From Phaeoceros laevis (lineage: Eukaryota > Anthocerotophyta > Anthocerotopsida > Notothyladales), in contig JBNGIQ010009267.1 of NCBI GenBank assembly GCA_049999765.1, forward strand, positions 109,617 through 155,024: a stretch of DNA of 45,408 nucleotides. The letters are read 5' to 3'. Under the pieces are notes generated by a model. It was not told where the DNA came from. It saw only the letters and a program-made list of their open reading frames with translations, and searched no databases. Positions 12,360-23,239 of the stretch are shown here, in pieces. Numbering within the stretch: position 1 is the stretch's first letter; each line of letters starts with the position of its first letter. The position numbers and the translations under genes are program-made.

Positions 12360-12806
12360 TTGGCGCTCAAAGCACCTCCTCCGGTAGAATCAGGCCATGC
12401 AATAGCGAGCCGGCGGATCTGGGTCCGGACCGTGCAGGGCCCGAATTCTCGCCCGGCACGTCAGCATTGCCGGATTGAATTCGGGCGCCGGGGCCTAGGA
12501 GGATTCTCTGGTGTGCGGTCAAGCTTTCTCGACCAAGCTGGTTGCCCAAAGAAGTATGCGGCTACCGTGGCGCCACGGAGAAAGAGTCGATTGTAATCCA
12601 ACCTGGCTATCGAACATCGCACTTGTAAAAGCCACGTCATCGGACATGTTGAAACTTGCCCGGATGTCGAGAAATAAAGTTGAATAAACAACGCACACGC
12701 ACACACATATGCCGGGCCCTATCTACAACACCTATTCGATACATGACGCATCATCAGTACAGGATTTAGGTCTTCTCGCGTGTCTAATGAGTCGAGTCTG
12801 ACTAGC
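12360..12806. promoter_or_regulatory. HCF173 upstream region
   Basis: GC-rich upstream sequence of the minus-strand HCF173 gene. A short inverted pair (GCCCGAATTC near 12437 and GAATTCGGGC near 12477) and two AATAAA hexamers at 12673-12678 and 12683-12688 (plus strand), followed by a CA-rich stretch, are visible. A plus-strand open frame at 12360-12596 has no recognisable content. Confidence 0.35.
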
Positions 12807-13265
12807 ATGGCACCATCCGTAGTTGCTGCCAACATCGCCGTCGGTCCGAGCAAGTTTCATACTGTCACCAAGCTCATTCCGGCTATTCGTCTGTCTGCAA
12901 CCAAAGGGGTGCGTTGTCCATCTTAATCCGTGTGCTCGGTGGCCTGATTTGCTCGTTTGTCCAAATCTGTCCGAGTCTAATTGATGTTTTTAGGGCGAGC
13001 TGTTTCCAGAAGGGTATAGGGCATGCAGCAGGACTGATCAGTGGGTGTTGGGTGTGACGTGGTGCAGAAGAAGGTAAAGACGACTGCTTCTGTGCGTGCA
13101 CTTATCCGTGAGGTTGTTGGCTTTGCACCCTATGAGAAGAGGATCAGCGAGCTCCTGAAAGTAGGTTAAGACAAGCGGGCCTTGAAGGTTGCAAAGAGAA
13201 AATTGGGAACTCATTTGCGAGCCAAGAGGAAGCGGGAGGATATGGCTACAGTGCTGCAACCGAAG
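12807..13265 (+). pseudogene. RPL36: Ribosomal protein eL36 (RPL36) pseudogene
   Basis: An ATG at 12807 opens a 34-residue stretch (MAPSVVAANIAVG, then a HTVTK-type motif) resembling the eL36 N-terminus, ending at a GTGCG donor-like site near 12909. From 13068 a second block reads [20 protein letters not shown] and, after a stop codon TAA at 13167-13169, continues in the same frame with [15 protein letters not shown] and RAKRKRE. The stop replaces the Lys of the invariant eL36 sequence KVGKDKR. The central basic segment that should join the two blocks is not recovered and the C-terminus is degraded after 13265 (AAG|GTACG). Intron-like sequence remains, so this is a duplicated rather than a processed copy. 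Confidence 0.8.
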
Positions 13266-13984
13266 GTACGTGGTTCTTTTCATATTCACCAGTTAATCTC
13301 GGTCACCTACCGTCAGACGTCACCTTCTTCTTGTCCCCCTCACAAGAGTTCACCTGCTTGAACCCCTCAACTCCTGTATGTACACAAGAAAACAAGTTCT
13401 GCTTGAACCCCTCAACTCCTGTATGTCTTCTTGTTTGCATAGTGTGCATATTACCCCTTGAACCTTTCCAAAATCCCCAAAAAATGTCAACTAAATACAC
13501 GATTTTCTCCTAGATCGGTGAAGGTCTGCTGGATCAGCAGACTCAGCTGGCTGCGTGCAACAAGAAGACAAGTAAAAGTAGCTGAGGTAACCCCAGCAGC
13601 ACCTCTTGAAAGCAACCTACCGGCGCCTATTTCCCTTCAGCACATTTGTCATGACTGCTCAGGAGTCAGGTCATTACATGTCATACACACGTGCACGCTG
13701 TCAAGCACGAGCTCTAAAAGCTTCGAAGCATTACGTAGTGTACTGATGGTAAGATGTCCGGTCGATGGCAGCTTGAAGTTAGTCTGTATTGTCTGTAGCA
13801 TCCAGGCAAAGCAGAGAGAAGATGCTTAGACCGTCTACCAATGTTCCCCGCATGTCCCAAGCCGGAAAAGCTCCACTGAAGCATGTATTGAGCTGGGGCA
13901 TCTCTGACCTGCGTGAATGCACGCAAGTGATGTCAAGCTGAGTATTACGCGAATTTGACGGTTCAGAAAAACAGGTGGGAGGTC
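13266..13984. repeat. Intergenic with a tandem repeat (2 x about 45 bp)
   Basis: The 28-bp sequence starting CTGCTTGAACCCCTCAACTC is present perfectly at 13354-13381 and 13399-13426, a 45-bp period whose flanks are partly shared (about 13340-13430). A small palindrome GTCTGCTG-GAT-CAGCAGAC lies near 13525-13543. No further gene is supported up to the end of MER3. Confidence 0.7.
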
Positions 13985-16900
13985 TTACAGAGAGTGCGTC
14001 TTGGACGGGTCTTGGAAGTGCTTGTACATCTCCGCATGCCTTTCCGATGGCTGTCGGCAGAGATCGGCTGCCGCTTCCAGTGTCGAAAACGTTGTCAGAT
14101 GCTGGGCTCGACAAGGTTCAGGTTCTGTGTGGCTCCGGGGTGGACTGCGGTAATTCAGCGCATACTCGTCCAGTTCATCGAACTCCGGGATATGGATGAA
14201 TTGCTTGCGCATGCTGGGCACAGATGCTCCGGTTCCTGCGGTCTTCGAATTCGCTGGTGAAGCTTGTCCGGGTATCTGTAGATCTGAAGATAGGCAGCTA
14301 AGCTTCGGGGAATCGCTTGAGCAAGGAGTTGGGGACTTAGTGCTGGCAAGATGGGAGGAAGACAGCTTGTTCTGTGGTGTCACAGAAAATGTTTTTGCCT
14401 TCTTCCTGATGTGGTCAAAGATGCGTTCTCCTGCGAGACTGTTAGGGGATTCCGAAGGACTACACATGGGATCTAGCTCACTCTCCTTACTCTGCCGGAC
14501 CCAAGACTGCTCCTGATTCTCAGTAGTACTTGGCTCAGTCCTGGCATCCGCCGTCTGTAGCTCAACCCCAGTAGTCTGCGTACCTGGCTGAACCCAGTCA
14601 TCCTCCTCATCTGCAAAGTTCTGGGCTCAGAAGATTTCAAAGCTTTCAGAATCTGTGATACAGTAACAGCAATCTACAAAAGCCTAAATTGAGCACAACA
14701 GAAACTTGCCCAGTATAATGATGTCTGCATCTCGAGGATGCTTCTCGGCGGTTGTTCTGCCATGACATGGTAAAAACGTGAATGCATGTCAGTCTTGAAA
14801 CTTGACGGACTCTAATATGATCATACGGGAGGTCCGGCCTTACGTAGGAACGTTCTCCCCATTTTCCATGTCAACCTCGTCGATGGAGGCACCCCCTTGC
14901 CCCACAGGCTGTGTGATCTTCGATTGAGGACTTGAGGTCGTATCTGGCGACTTCCCTGATGATTGCTTTGTTTTCAATATTAATGAGGTCTTACGCCGTG
15001 TTGGTTGTTGTACCGTGGCCGTATTGCCTTGAACTCCCAAGACCAGCTTTTCAACCACATCAAGACCCACTGCAAGTGCACATATCATGAGTTGCGGTTA
15101 AGAGTCAGTTGGGTCGGCTCCGAAATACTAAAACCTGACGGGGTGTTCAATTCCCATGTGGAGTTGGCCAAACACCATAATCATCCTATACTACTACTAC
15201 TAAAGTTTCAAGAAGAGTACCATATTCCTCCGTAACTACTTCTGCACTTATCTCCGAAGGTATGCCCAGTTCGCTTCTCAGAATTTTCAATGTAGTCGTA
15301 TAAGGGCTGTAATGCCGAGTGTGGACCGACATAGAACACTAAATGTGAAAAACAGAGTCACAACAGCAGGTATGTATGGGAATTAGCAGCTCGTCATCTT
15401 CCTGTGGTACTTACCTTGTAAAATGCTCGAGTCTGCTCCACCAAGTCAGAGAAAAGCCGCGAAAGTCATAAGAATTCGAATAGAAGGCAATTGATGTAAA
15501 TCTTAAACTGCAGAGACTGGAAGGTACCGGATTTTTTCTTTGAATAGAATTTTGTTATCTTGCTCACTGCCCACAATCTGTCATGCAAACCAGAAAAGTC
15601 ACCCCTGCTAGCCTGAGGGAGCATGCACGAGTTTTGACTTTCCGGCACTATAAAAATGCATTTTGCACAGAGAAACCTTTCCACAGATTAGTTATATATG
15701 ACGAGGACAAACTTGCACCGGGATTGCGTGCTGAATGCCTACTAGGCACGCAGTACTCCATATTCTCACACTTCTAAAGAAATACCAGATCTGCAAAGTG
15801 ACGCTTGAGTGAAGAGCATTCAGATTCGCGCTTGAGAGTCAGCCTAACTTCGATCTTCCCCTGACTTGAATGGTGGTTGATACATTCCAGCTTTATGGAA
15901 AGTTTGGGAGGCAGACCATCCAGGGATTCTTTTATGTGATTCCCGTATGGGAACTTCCGACCGGTTATCACTTCCAGCCGTCGTGGATCGGCGTCAGCGA
16001 ACTTTTCTAAGGAGTCGATGCCTGCATTTACCAGAGCCTGGAAAGCAGCTAGGTGTCTATCAGTTTGCAAACTCCAACATGTTTCCATTCTGTCCAAGAA
16101 CTATATCCAAGCACTAGTAAAGAGCCTCAGGAAAAGAGAGAAACACAACCTTGGCTGTAACAACTCCTATCCCAGGTAGCTGCTTAAGCTGGTACCGACT
16201 GTCCTCCCAGAGCCTTAGGTGGAGGCACTTTGCAAGTTTCAGAGAACCCACAGTTTCCTTGAATCGGCTCTTGAACTTGAAATACTCACTCATACATCGC
16301 ATGATTCTTGATCCGTTTGTGCATATTCCATTGACGTCCTTGCCGAGTCACACGAATGAGGGAAGACTGAGTATTTATTGCAAGTCACCTGCTTCATGAG
16401 AGAGCAAAAGACTGTAATTTTTAGCAAACCTGGCTCATGGAGAAGTCTTGCACTGCAGGTTCCCCAGACAGAGCGTCATTGGTGAGAATAAAAATTTTGT
16501 CGGCATCGGACTGTGCTCGTTTCTTCACTTTGCCATTTGCTCCTAGCACTTGATATTTTATTCTTCCGGTGGTGTCGGTGTTGATAGAGTTCAACAATTT
16601 CTTTTCATGACGGCGTAACTTGATCCCTGGGGGAAACCAATTTAAGCTCCAGTTAAAGGGTGTGTCGTTTACATCCAAAATTACGATACTTACATGACAA
16701 CTCATCAGCCTTAGCCAAGACTCGAAGAAGGCCTTCTATTCCACTCCTGGAAGGGGAGTCCACGATGGTGTTCATTGTCGCGAACTTGAGGTAGTATTTT
16801 GCCATCAATCGGCCTGGTTCTGCCAAAGTAACAAAGCGTTTCATCTGCTGTCAACGTAAAGCATCTACCAGAGCACGCAATTGACGGGATGGCGAGCGAT

Positions 16901-19900
16901 AAACAGACCGAGAGGGTTCAAGACGTAGCCGTATTCGTCTGTCTGTATCATCCCATATTTTGCCAGTGCGTTGATGTTTCGTAAACACATGTCTGTACTA
17001 GGCGTTCGAAGTTAGCCACAACGAGAGACACCAAAAAGATCAGTGTAGTTGTAGCAAGACTCCGACCTTTTAAGAAATTTTCTAGCTGGTCATCAGACAG
17101 ACCAATTGCAATGTCGTAATGTCGGGGATTCTGCTATAAGATAAAACAGGAGCCATTTAAGGACAGAATACGTGCTCGCGTGCTCGTTAACTGTTGGGGG
17201 TCAGAAAGCAATCACTAAAGAAGCTGTGAACTGTGAAGTCTTAATCTGAAAATATCCTTGCACACACCTTTCTGAGCCGAATGTACAGAAAAGAGCACTT
17301 CAGCCAGTCAATTGCAAGACTGACATCCGTGACTGTCATCAACACGATTTCGGCATTCAAATGTTCTGCTACCGATGGCAGTAACCTGGAAACCTCCACA
17401 GTTACATGATGCTACTCCACGTTTAGTTGATGATAGAGACGGAACAGGAACTGTACCAAGCAATTACAGTGAACGGGAGAAGGGGAGCTCACTGTGATTC
17501 CACAGCTTCAGTGCCTGCCAAAATGTTCTCATACAGGTGCACCTGCATACATTAAGAGCTGCTACTCAATCAAAAAGGACCCTGCTGAAAGGACCTACAG
17601 AAGCGAGTATAGCAAGGTGATACGACCAAGTAAGCTCTGGTTATTCACCGTCTCTTTTCTTGTCATTATCACAATTGCACCACTGTCGTCAAATTGTGGC
17701 CGACCAGCCCTTCCACACATCTGCAAAATTTGCAAGAAACATCAGGTCATGGCCCGGATGCTGAACAAATGCTACTTCAAGGATGAAGATCACGAGCACC
17801 TGTGACACCGTCGACCGCTCGTACTCGACATAACCGCCCTTGTCCTTGTTACTGGTGCATAATATCAAGGGGTTAGTACTGGTGTAGTCTGTCCTAGTAC
17901 TGCATTCCGAGCTAAAACCAGCAAGCACTCTATTGACTTACAAATATTGAGTAGACTTGATTATCACCAAGTGAGCTGGCAGATTTACTCCTTGGGCGAG
18001 GGTATTTGTGGTGCAGAGGACTTGCAGATCACCCTTAAGAAACAGGCCCTCGACTAGATTTCTTTCCGCCAAGCCGAGTCCGCCATTATGATAACCAACT
18101 GTTCACCCACAACAATGGTCAACTCTTTCGAATTCATCAGTTAACGAATGGGGCAATGCATTGTGACAAAATGTCGGATATGCAACTGCAAAAACCAATC
18201 AGAACTTTCACCCTGGACAGGAAGGAAAGAAGAAGAAAAGAACGATACCCAGGAGCAGCCAGAGCTCCCAACTAGACGCATCAGGCTGAAGAATGAAATA
18301 CCTCCACATTTTAGGCATTCTTGCATGTGCTTATCCTGCGAAGTAGAGGCAGCTACTTGTAACCTATCAAGCTGTTCTTGCGACTTGATAAAAGGGTTCC
18401 TAACGCCTGGCTTCGACACGGTCTCTGCCAGTGTCACGGCAGCTTCCTGTGCCCCCTTTCTTGTAGAGCAAAAGACTAGGGCTGGTCTTCCTCGGTTGTG
18501 TTGAGTTACAATATCTGCGTGTTCACCCAACCAAAGTGATATACTTCACCTAACAAAGGCGAAGCATGACATGACTATCCAGTTAAAGTCCTTCGCTTAC
18601 CGTACAGGTAGTGTTGGAGCCTCTGGGTTGCAGAAACAGGAGTAATTTGCCAGAGTCAGAACACATGAGGGCAAGAGGGCAGAATGCTCCAGACCAATGT
18701 TGAGAGGGATATTTCAGCGAGAAGCTGGGGGTAGTGCTTGCCCTTTCAAAAAGAAAGTCGTTCTTGGCCGGCGCATAACCTACAGACAGGAGTGAAGATT
18801 GTTGTTGTTGAACCACAACTTGGCAAGAGTACACGTTCAGAGCGTAGGCTACGGAGGAAACCCTGGGTAATGGAATCATGACACAACAACCAGTTGAATA
18901 ATACCATAGACTTTGGTCGTCAATCTCACAGGTCGTGTCTCCTCCCCGAACCTGAAAAGAACAGCTCAGAAATGAAAACTTAGATTGCTCAGGGCGAGGC
19001 TGCAAGACCTATGTGCAAGTTTGTATGAAAGCTAACCTCTTTATCCCTTGCTGCGGGGCTTGTAACCACTCGGCTGCCAGAATGGAAGAAGCTGGCGTAA
19101 CTCATCTCTTGAGGCAGCAAAGATACAAGCTGAAGAAAAGACGCTCAGGCAGCGCAGGAAGGAATACCAAGGTCTTCAATGTTCGAAATAGTTGCAGAAA
19201 CAGCCATCATACGTATGCCCGCTATCGGGCATCCCTTCAGCTCAGGATAACGAGCAAGCATCTTAATTCGGCTCACTACAGCTTCTAAAGCTGCTCCTCG
19301 TGGATCGCTCAGCAGATGGACTTCATCAATTAGAAGCAAAGCAATGTCTCCAAAGAAGCTAAGCACCCCATGATCACGATGCCGTCGGGTTATAGAATCG
19401 AATTTCTGCAAAGAAGCACATAAGGGAACACGAAGCTGGTTGAGAAAGCAGACAAACTACATTCATCTCCAGCAGACCTGTAGGCGTTTGACGATGCTCC
19501 CAGTTTCTCACCTCTGGAGTAGTCAAGAAAATGTCAGTGTCTTGCATATCCCTGATAGTGGAGACATCACTGTCTCCTGTTAGCTCTTGACATTTCAATC
19601 CACACAGCTGTCCAAACCTCTGTTCCCAGTCTCGTGCTTTCTCCTGCACCAGCGCTTTCAAGGGAGCGATGTAAACCTGCACTTGCAACAAGTGCTGGTC
19701 ACGAGTGCCTTCAGGCTTTTGGCTGCCGACATATCTGCCGGTTGCAAGGATAAATATCTGACCATTTTTAAAGCTCCTGGCACGTGATTGTATCTGCCAT
19801 CCGATGTAAGGTTTTTACTCAAAAGCCGCAACATGCAGAGCTCAAACAGGACAGTTTTGCCGCTTCCTGTTGGTGCCGATACGACCATGTTCACATCGGA

Positions 19901-20143
19901 CAAAAATGTTTCTGTAAAGCTCTCGCTTTGAACGGCGTTGAAGTACCTATGAAGCAAGTGACACAAACAGGAAAATTGGCTCCCTGACTTGCGCGCGAAG
20001 GCCAGCAAATTGCCCGAGTACTCATTGAAACCACGGACACTTGAGATGTGTTAGGAGTAGCACCTGAACTTGAAAATTGGCTGAAACGAGGGAGGCAAGA
20101 AGGAAACAGCTTTTAGCGCATCCGGATCATGGTAAAAGTCCAT
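13985..20143 (-). CDS. MER3: MER3/HFM1 meiotic DNA helicase (ROCK-N-ROLLERS type)
   Basis: A nuclear superfamily-2, Ski2-like helicase that stabilises joint molecules for interference-sensitive crossovers in meiosis. The start is at 20143 ([20 protein letters not shown]); early exons are 20064-20143, 19763-19946, 19512-19676 and 19168-19405. Motifs in order: APTGSGKT (about 19853-19876), [73 protein letters not shown] and [12 protein letters not shown] (about 17700-17730). Next come the winged-helix/Sec63 region ([13 protein letters not shown]), a helix-hairpin-helix ([13 protein letters not shown], about 16155-16195), [17 protein letters not shown], and a plant-type tail with [13 protein letters not shown] in the last exon (13985-14625). 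Around 20 small introns link clearly, giving roughly 1,050 aa. Two introns use GC donors (18741-18740, 14709-14708). No disruption found. Confidence 0.95.
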
Positions 20144-20761
20144 AATGTCGAAGGTCGGATCAGACAAATTGTTGCAGCTCGTCACAGCTGCTGTCTGGTG
20201 GTGCTGTAGCCTACAAGCAATCCAGCGCGCGGAAAAGAATGACAGAGCAGCTAGCGCTCATTGACTCCACATGTCCACAGCATCCGAGTCTCCAACACAT
20301 TAGATAAGGAATTGTTGCCGACTAGATCCATCAGCTCACTCCAAATTTGTTGGATAGGACAAATACAAGTTGCAATAAGCTCGGAGTCCGACGGAGACGG
20401 TGCAGTTCGTCAAGAGGTGAAGCAGTGGCGGTCGGTGGTTCGAGGGACCCCGTGTGTCACGTTTTGGCGGGAAGGAGCGGAGGCCGTCCGCCGGAAGCCG
20501 TCCTAATATTGTAGAGTCCGGAGTTTCGGCCGGACAACCCGACAAAACGGGGGCTGGCAAAGAAATGAGCTGTCCGGCAATTGGGCCGTGCATTTTTTTT
20601 GCACGATTTTCACCTTGCTGGTTTTATTGCGCCATCAAAGCCCGGAAAGGGCCAGCTTGCCTTCCTCCTCATATCGCGATGAGTCCGCCCAAAGAGAAAC
20701 GCGCAATGCGGAAAGCGTGGCACAGGAGGCCACCTCTGTGAGCCTGCCAGGTTGCCTTACG
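20144..20761. promoter_or_regulatory. Shared divergent promoter of MER3 and the armadillo gene
   Basis: About 0.6 kb separate the MER3 start (minus strand, 20143) from the preferred start of the armadillo gene (plus strand, 20762). No TATA box stands out. A short hairpin (GTGCA, T-run, TGCAC) lies at about 20586-20603. The interval must contain both leaders. Confidence 0.5.
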
Positions 20762-22312
20762 ATGCCGGCTGAGGGGGAAGTTGCGGTGACTGTGGTGCAG
20801 GGGCTTGGAAACGGTAAAAGGTTTCCGTTCCTCCTCTCGATCTTTTCGTTCAACCGGGGAGGGAGGCGGGACAAAGCTTCTTCCAGGATTGCCCACAGGG
20901 AACTGTCGCAGGAGCAGCAAGCACATGCGGAGGAGGTTCACCGGAAGCAGGAGTCGCCGCGGGAAGTGAAGTCTTTGTCGTCCCGAAAGGCGGTTTCCAG
21001 CAGCATTTTGCACGAGCATTTAAGCGAGGAGGAGAAACTGGATTCGGCGGCACTTCGCAGAAGGCCTGGATTCTGGCACAGGTTGAAATTCGGGCACAGC
21101 TGGAGGACTCAATACCGGAGGGAATTGGAGAGGAAATCAGCGGGAAGGTCAGATGGAGTGGAGCAGCAACCCGGGGAAGGTGGCCCTCAGGCGGGCGAGG
21201 GGAGCGCCGGATCAATGAAGGAGGTGGAGGGGGGTAACATTGAGTCTAATGCGAAGAATGAGGGTACTGTCCCCAAGGATTACCAGGCGGTTGTGGAGAA
21301 GTTGCAGCATGGAAGCATTGAGGAACAGGTGGCCGCCGCATCGGATGTGAGGACTTTGGCGAGAGATGATGCCGGAGCTCGGGAGATACTCGGGTCAAAT
21401 GGGGCAATTCCTCCTCTTGTGCGGTTGCTTCATTCCTCGGAAGACAGCCACCAGAATGCTGCCGTCCTTGCGCTGCTCAATCTTGCCATCGGCAACAACT
21501 CAAACAAGCAAGCGATTGTTGCCGATGAGGGAGCCCTCGCCAGACTTGTAGACCTTTTGGAAGGTTCTGAAGAGCTGCAAGCGAACGTCGTGGCTGCTCT
21601 TCTCAGTCTGTCCGCCCTGGATGCCAACAAGTCATTGATCGGTGGCTCGGGAGCAATTCCAACCTTCATCAAGCTTGTGAAAAACGGCAGTCTGCAGGGG
21701 AAGAAAGATGCGCTGGGAGCTCTGTACAACGTTTCGCTGTCGAAAGCGAATCTCTCCCTTGTTGTTGGATGCGGTGCCGTAGCAGCTTTGATAGCTGTGG
21801 CGAGGGATATGGAGTTCAGGGATAAAGCCCTGGCTGTGTTGAGTAATCTCGTGGCGGTGGACTCTGGGAGGAGGGCTATTGGAAGTTCCAAAGAAGGCAT
21901 GCGGTTGCTCATCGAAGCCCTGAGCTGGGAGGACTTCCCCAAGGCTCAGGAAAGAGCCGTATTTATCCTTATGGTCATCGGCCACCATAGCCGCATTGTC
22001 AGAGCAGCCATGGCGCGTGGAGAAGCTGTCAATGCTCTCCTGGAGCTGGTCTTGCTGGGAACTCCTCTAGCTCAGAAGCGAGCTTCAAGACTCCTGGACA
22101 GCTTCAGGGAAGACAGGGAGAAGGGGAGATCAATTTCTGCTCCTATGGTCACAGGGGCACTTGCAGATCATCCGGAGGTAGAAATTCAGGAAGAGGTGGA
22201 TGTAAGGCGTCCCAGCGAGAGACGCGCTGTTGACTCAATTGTACAGCAGAGCCTGGAGCGCAACTTCAGAACAATTGTGAACCGTGCGAACAGACCGTCG
22301 ACATCTTGCTGA
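20762..22312 (+). CDS. Armadillo-repeat protein, intronless
   Basis: A single-exon 516-aa protein. The start at 20762 (MPAEGEVAVTVVQGLGNGKR) is preferred; an in-frame Met at 20588 would add 58 residues of unremarkable sequence. The first 180 residues are charged and low in complexity. From about residue 185 there are tandem armadillo helices of the kind found in plant U-box/ARM proteins: VRTLARDDAGAREILGSNGA, IPPLVRLLHSSEDSHQNAAV, LLNLAIGNNSNKQAI, VVAALLSLSALDANKSLIG, LGALYNVSLSKANLSLVV and AVLSNLVAVDSGRRAIG, ending with RASRLLDSFRE. No U-box is visible, so an E3 ligase role is not supported; a protein-binding scaffold is all I infer. It diverges from MER3. Confidence 0.9.
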   Translation: MPAEGEVAVTVVQGLGNGKRFPFLLSIFSFNRGGRRDKASSRIAHRELSQEQQAHAEEVHRKQESPREVKSLSSRKAVSSSILHEHLSEEEKLDSAALRRRPGFWHRLKFGHSWRTQYRRELERKSAGRSDGVEQQPGEGGPQAGEGSAGSMKEVEGGNIESNAKNEGTVPKDYQAVVEKLQHGSIEEQVAAASDVRTLARDDAGAREILGSNGAIPPLVRLLHSSEDSHQNAAVLALLNLAIGNNSNKQAIVADEGALARLVDLLEGSEELQANVVAALLSLSALDANKSLIGGSGAIPTFIKLVKNGSLQGKKDALGALYNVSLSKANLSLVVGCGAVAALIAVARDMEFRDKALAVLSNLVAVDSGRRAIGSSKEGMRLLIEALSWEDFPKAQERAVFILMVIGHHSRIVRAAMARGEAVNALLELVLLGTPLAQKRASRLLDSFREDREKGRSISAPMVTGALADHPEVEIQEEVDVRRPSERRAVDSIVQQSLERNFRTIVNRANRPSTSC

Positions 22313-23239
22313 TCTACAGACATCCTCACAGACTGTTCAGCAACCTCAGTTTTAGGGAAGCATCCGTTATGAGCAGTCTGGGAGCCACAATTTTCAAGCC
22401 CCTAGTATTGCAGGGCCTTCACATTTTACAGGTACCCTTGGAGTTTCACATTTTGCTGTCCATGGAGGGGATTGCACAAGTATGGCTTACTCTGGATCAC
22501 CAAGGCGGTTCCTTTTGTGTAAAGCTGGATGCAATAGGGAGCAACTTCGAAAGGATGTGTCTGGTAGGTTGTCGTGAGCTTCATTCTGGATGTTGAAGCC
22601 GGCCGCCTGGACAGCACGGTTTTCGACCTTCGCATTGATCTCGGCTACCCAGTGTGTCAGCAAGTGTGAACCGATGACAGATGGCAGGGAGATACTGCTT
22701 CCTTCTCTTGGCCACATGTGAAGATTTTGTCATCGTGAACAGCGAAGCACTGGTTGACTTGCTTAGTCAAGACTCTAAAGAATCAAGTGACAGCTGCGAT
22801 ACCGGGTGCCTCAGTCTTTCTTTGGGAGTCGGCAGGTACATGCCTAGGCTTCATCTCGGAATACAGAAGATACTCGACGACAGCTAGATATAGCCTGGCG
22901 CCTGCTCCCCAGCAGCTGTCTTTGTACTGTATAGCAGCTCCTTTTTGTACATCATCTCATCTCTCGATAAAGCACATAAGTTATTAGGAATCTGGGAGCC
23001 GCGTTGTCCAAAATGTGAACGGACACTACGTCACACTGCAGGAGTCGTGATGAAAGAAGAGCTCCTTGTTTGGACCATGATTTGTGGTTCCACCGACAGA
23101 GAGCGGATGACAACGAGCGGAGTACAAAAGTTGCGGGATACGGTTCATTGCGGAATTTTTGTCTGCGGGAAACCTTCATCTAGTTTTACTGAGCAGGATT
23201 GTCATACTAAATCAAGCTGGGCACGACGGGAAGACCAAA
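22313..23239. other. Intergenic between convergent genes
   Basis: This 0.9-kb interval lies between the armadillo stop (plus) and the SDR stop (minus) and so holds both 3' ends. Open frames here are short, overlap on both strands and carry no recognisable domain. Confidence 0.45.

Noticed and set aside
12360-12688. Plus-strand open frame of 78 codons with two AATAAA hexamers downstream
   Set aside because: It lies in the upstream region of HCF173, has no recognisable sequence, and AATAAA occurs easily in AT-rich DNA.
13068-13265. RPL36 segment as a working gene
   Set aside because: The TAA at 13167-13169 interrupts an invariant region and the segment joining the N-terminal block is not recoverable.
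20635-21942. Minus-strand open frames opposite the armadillo gene (up to 170 codons)
   Set aside because: Antisense shadows of a clear intronless gene; the repeat structure and codon pattern belong to the plus strand.
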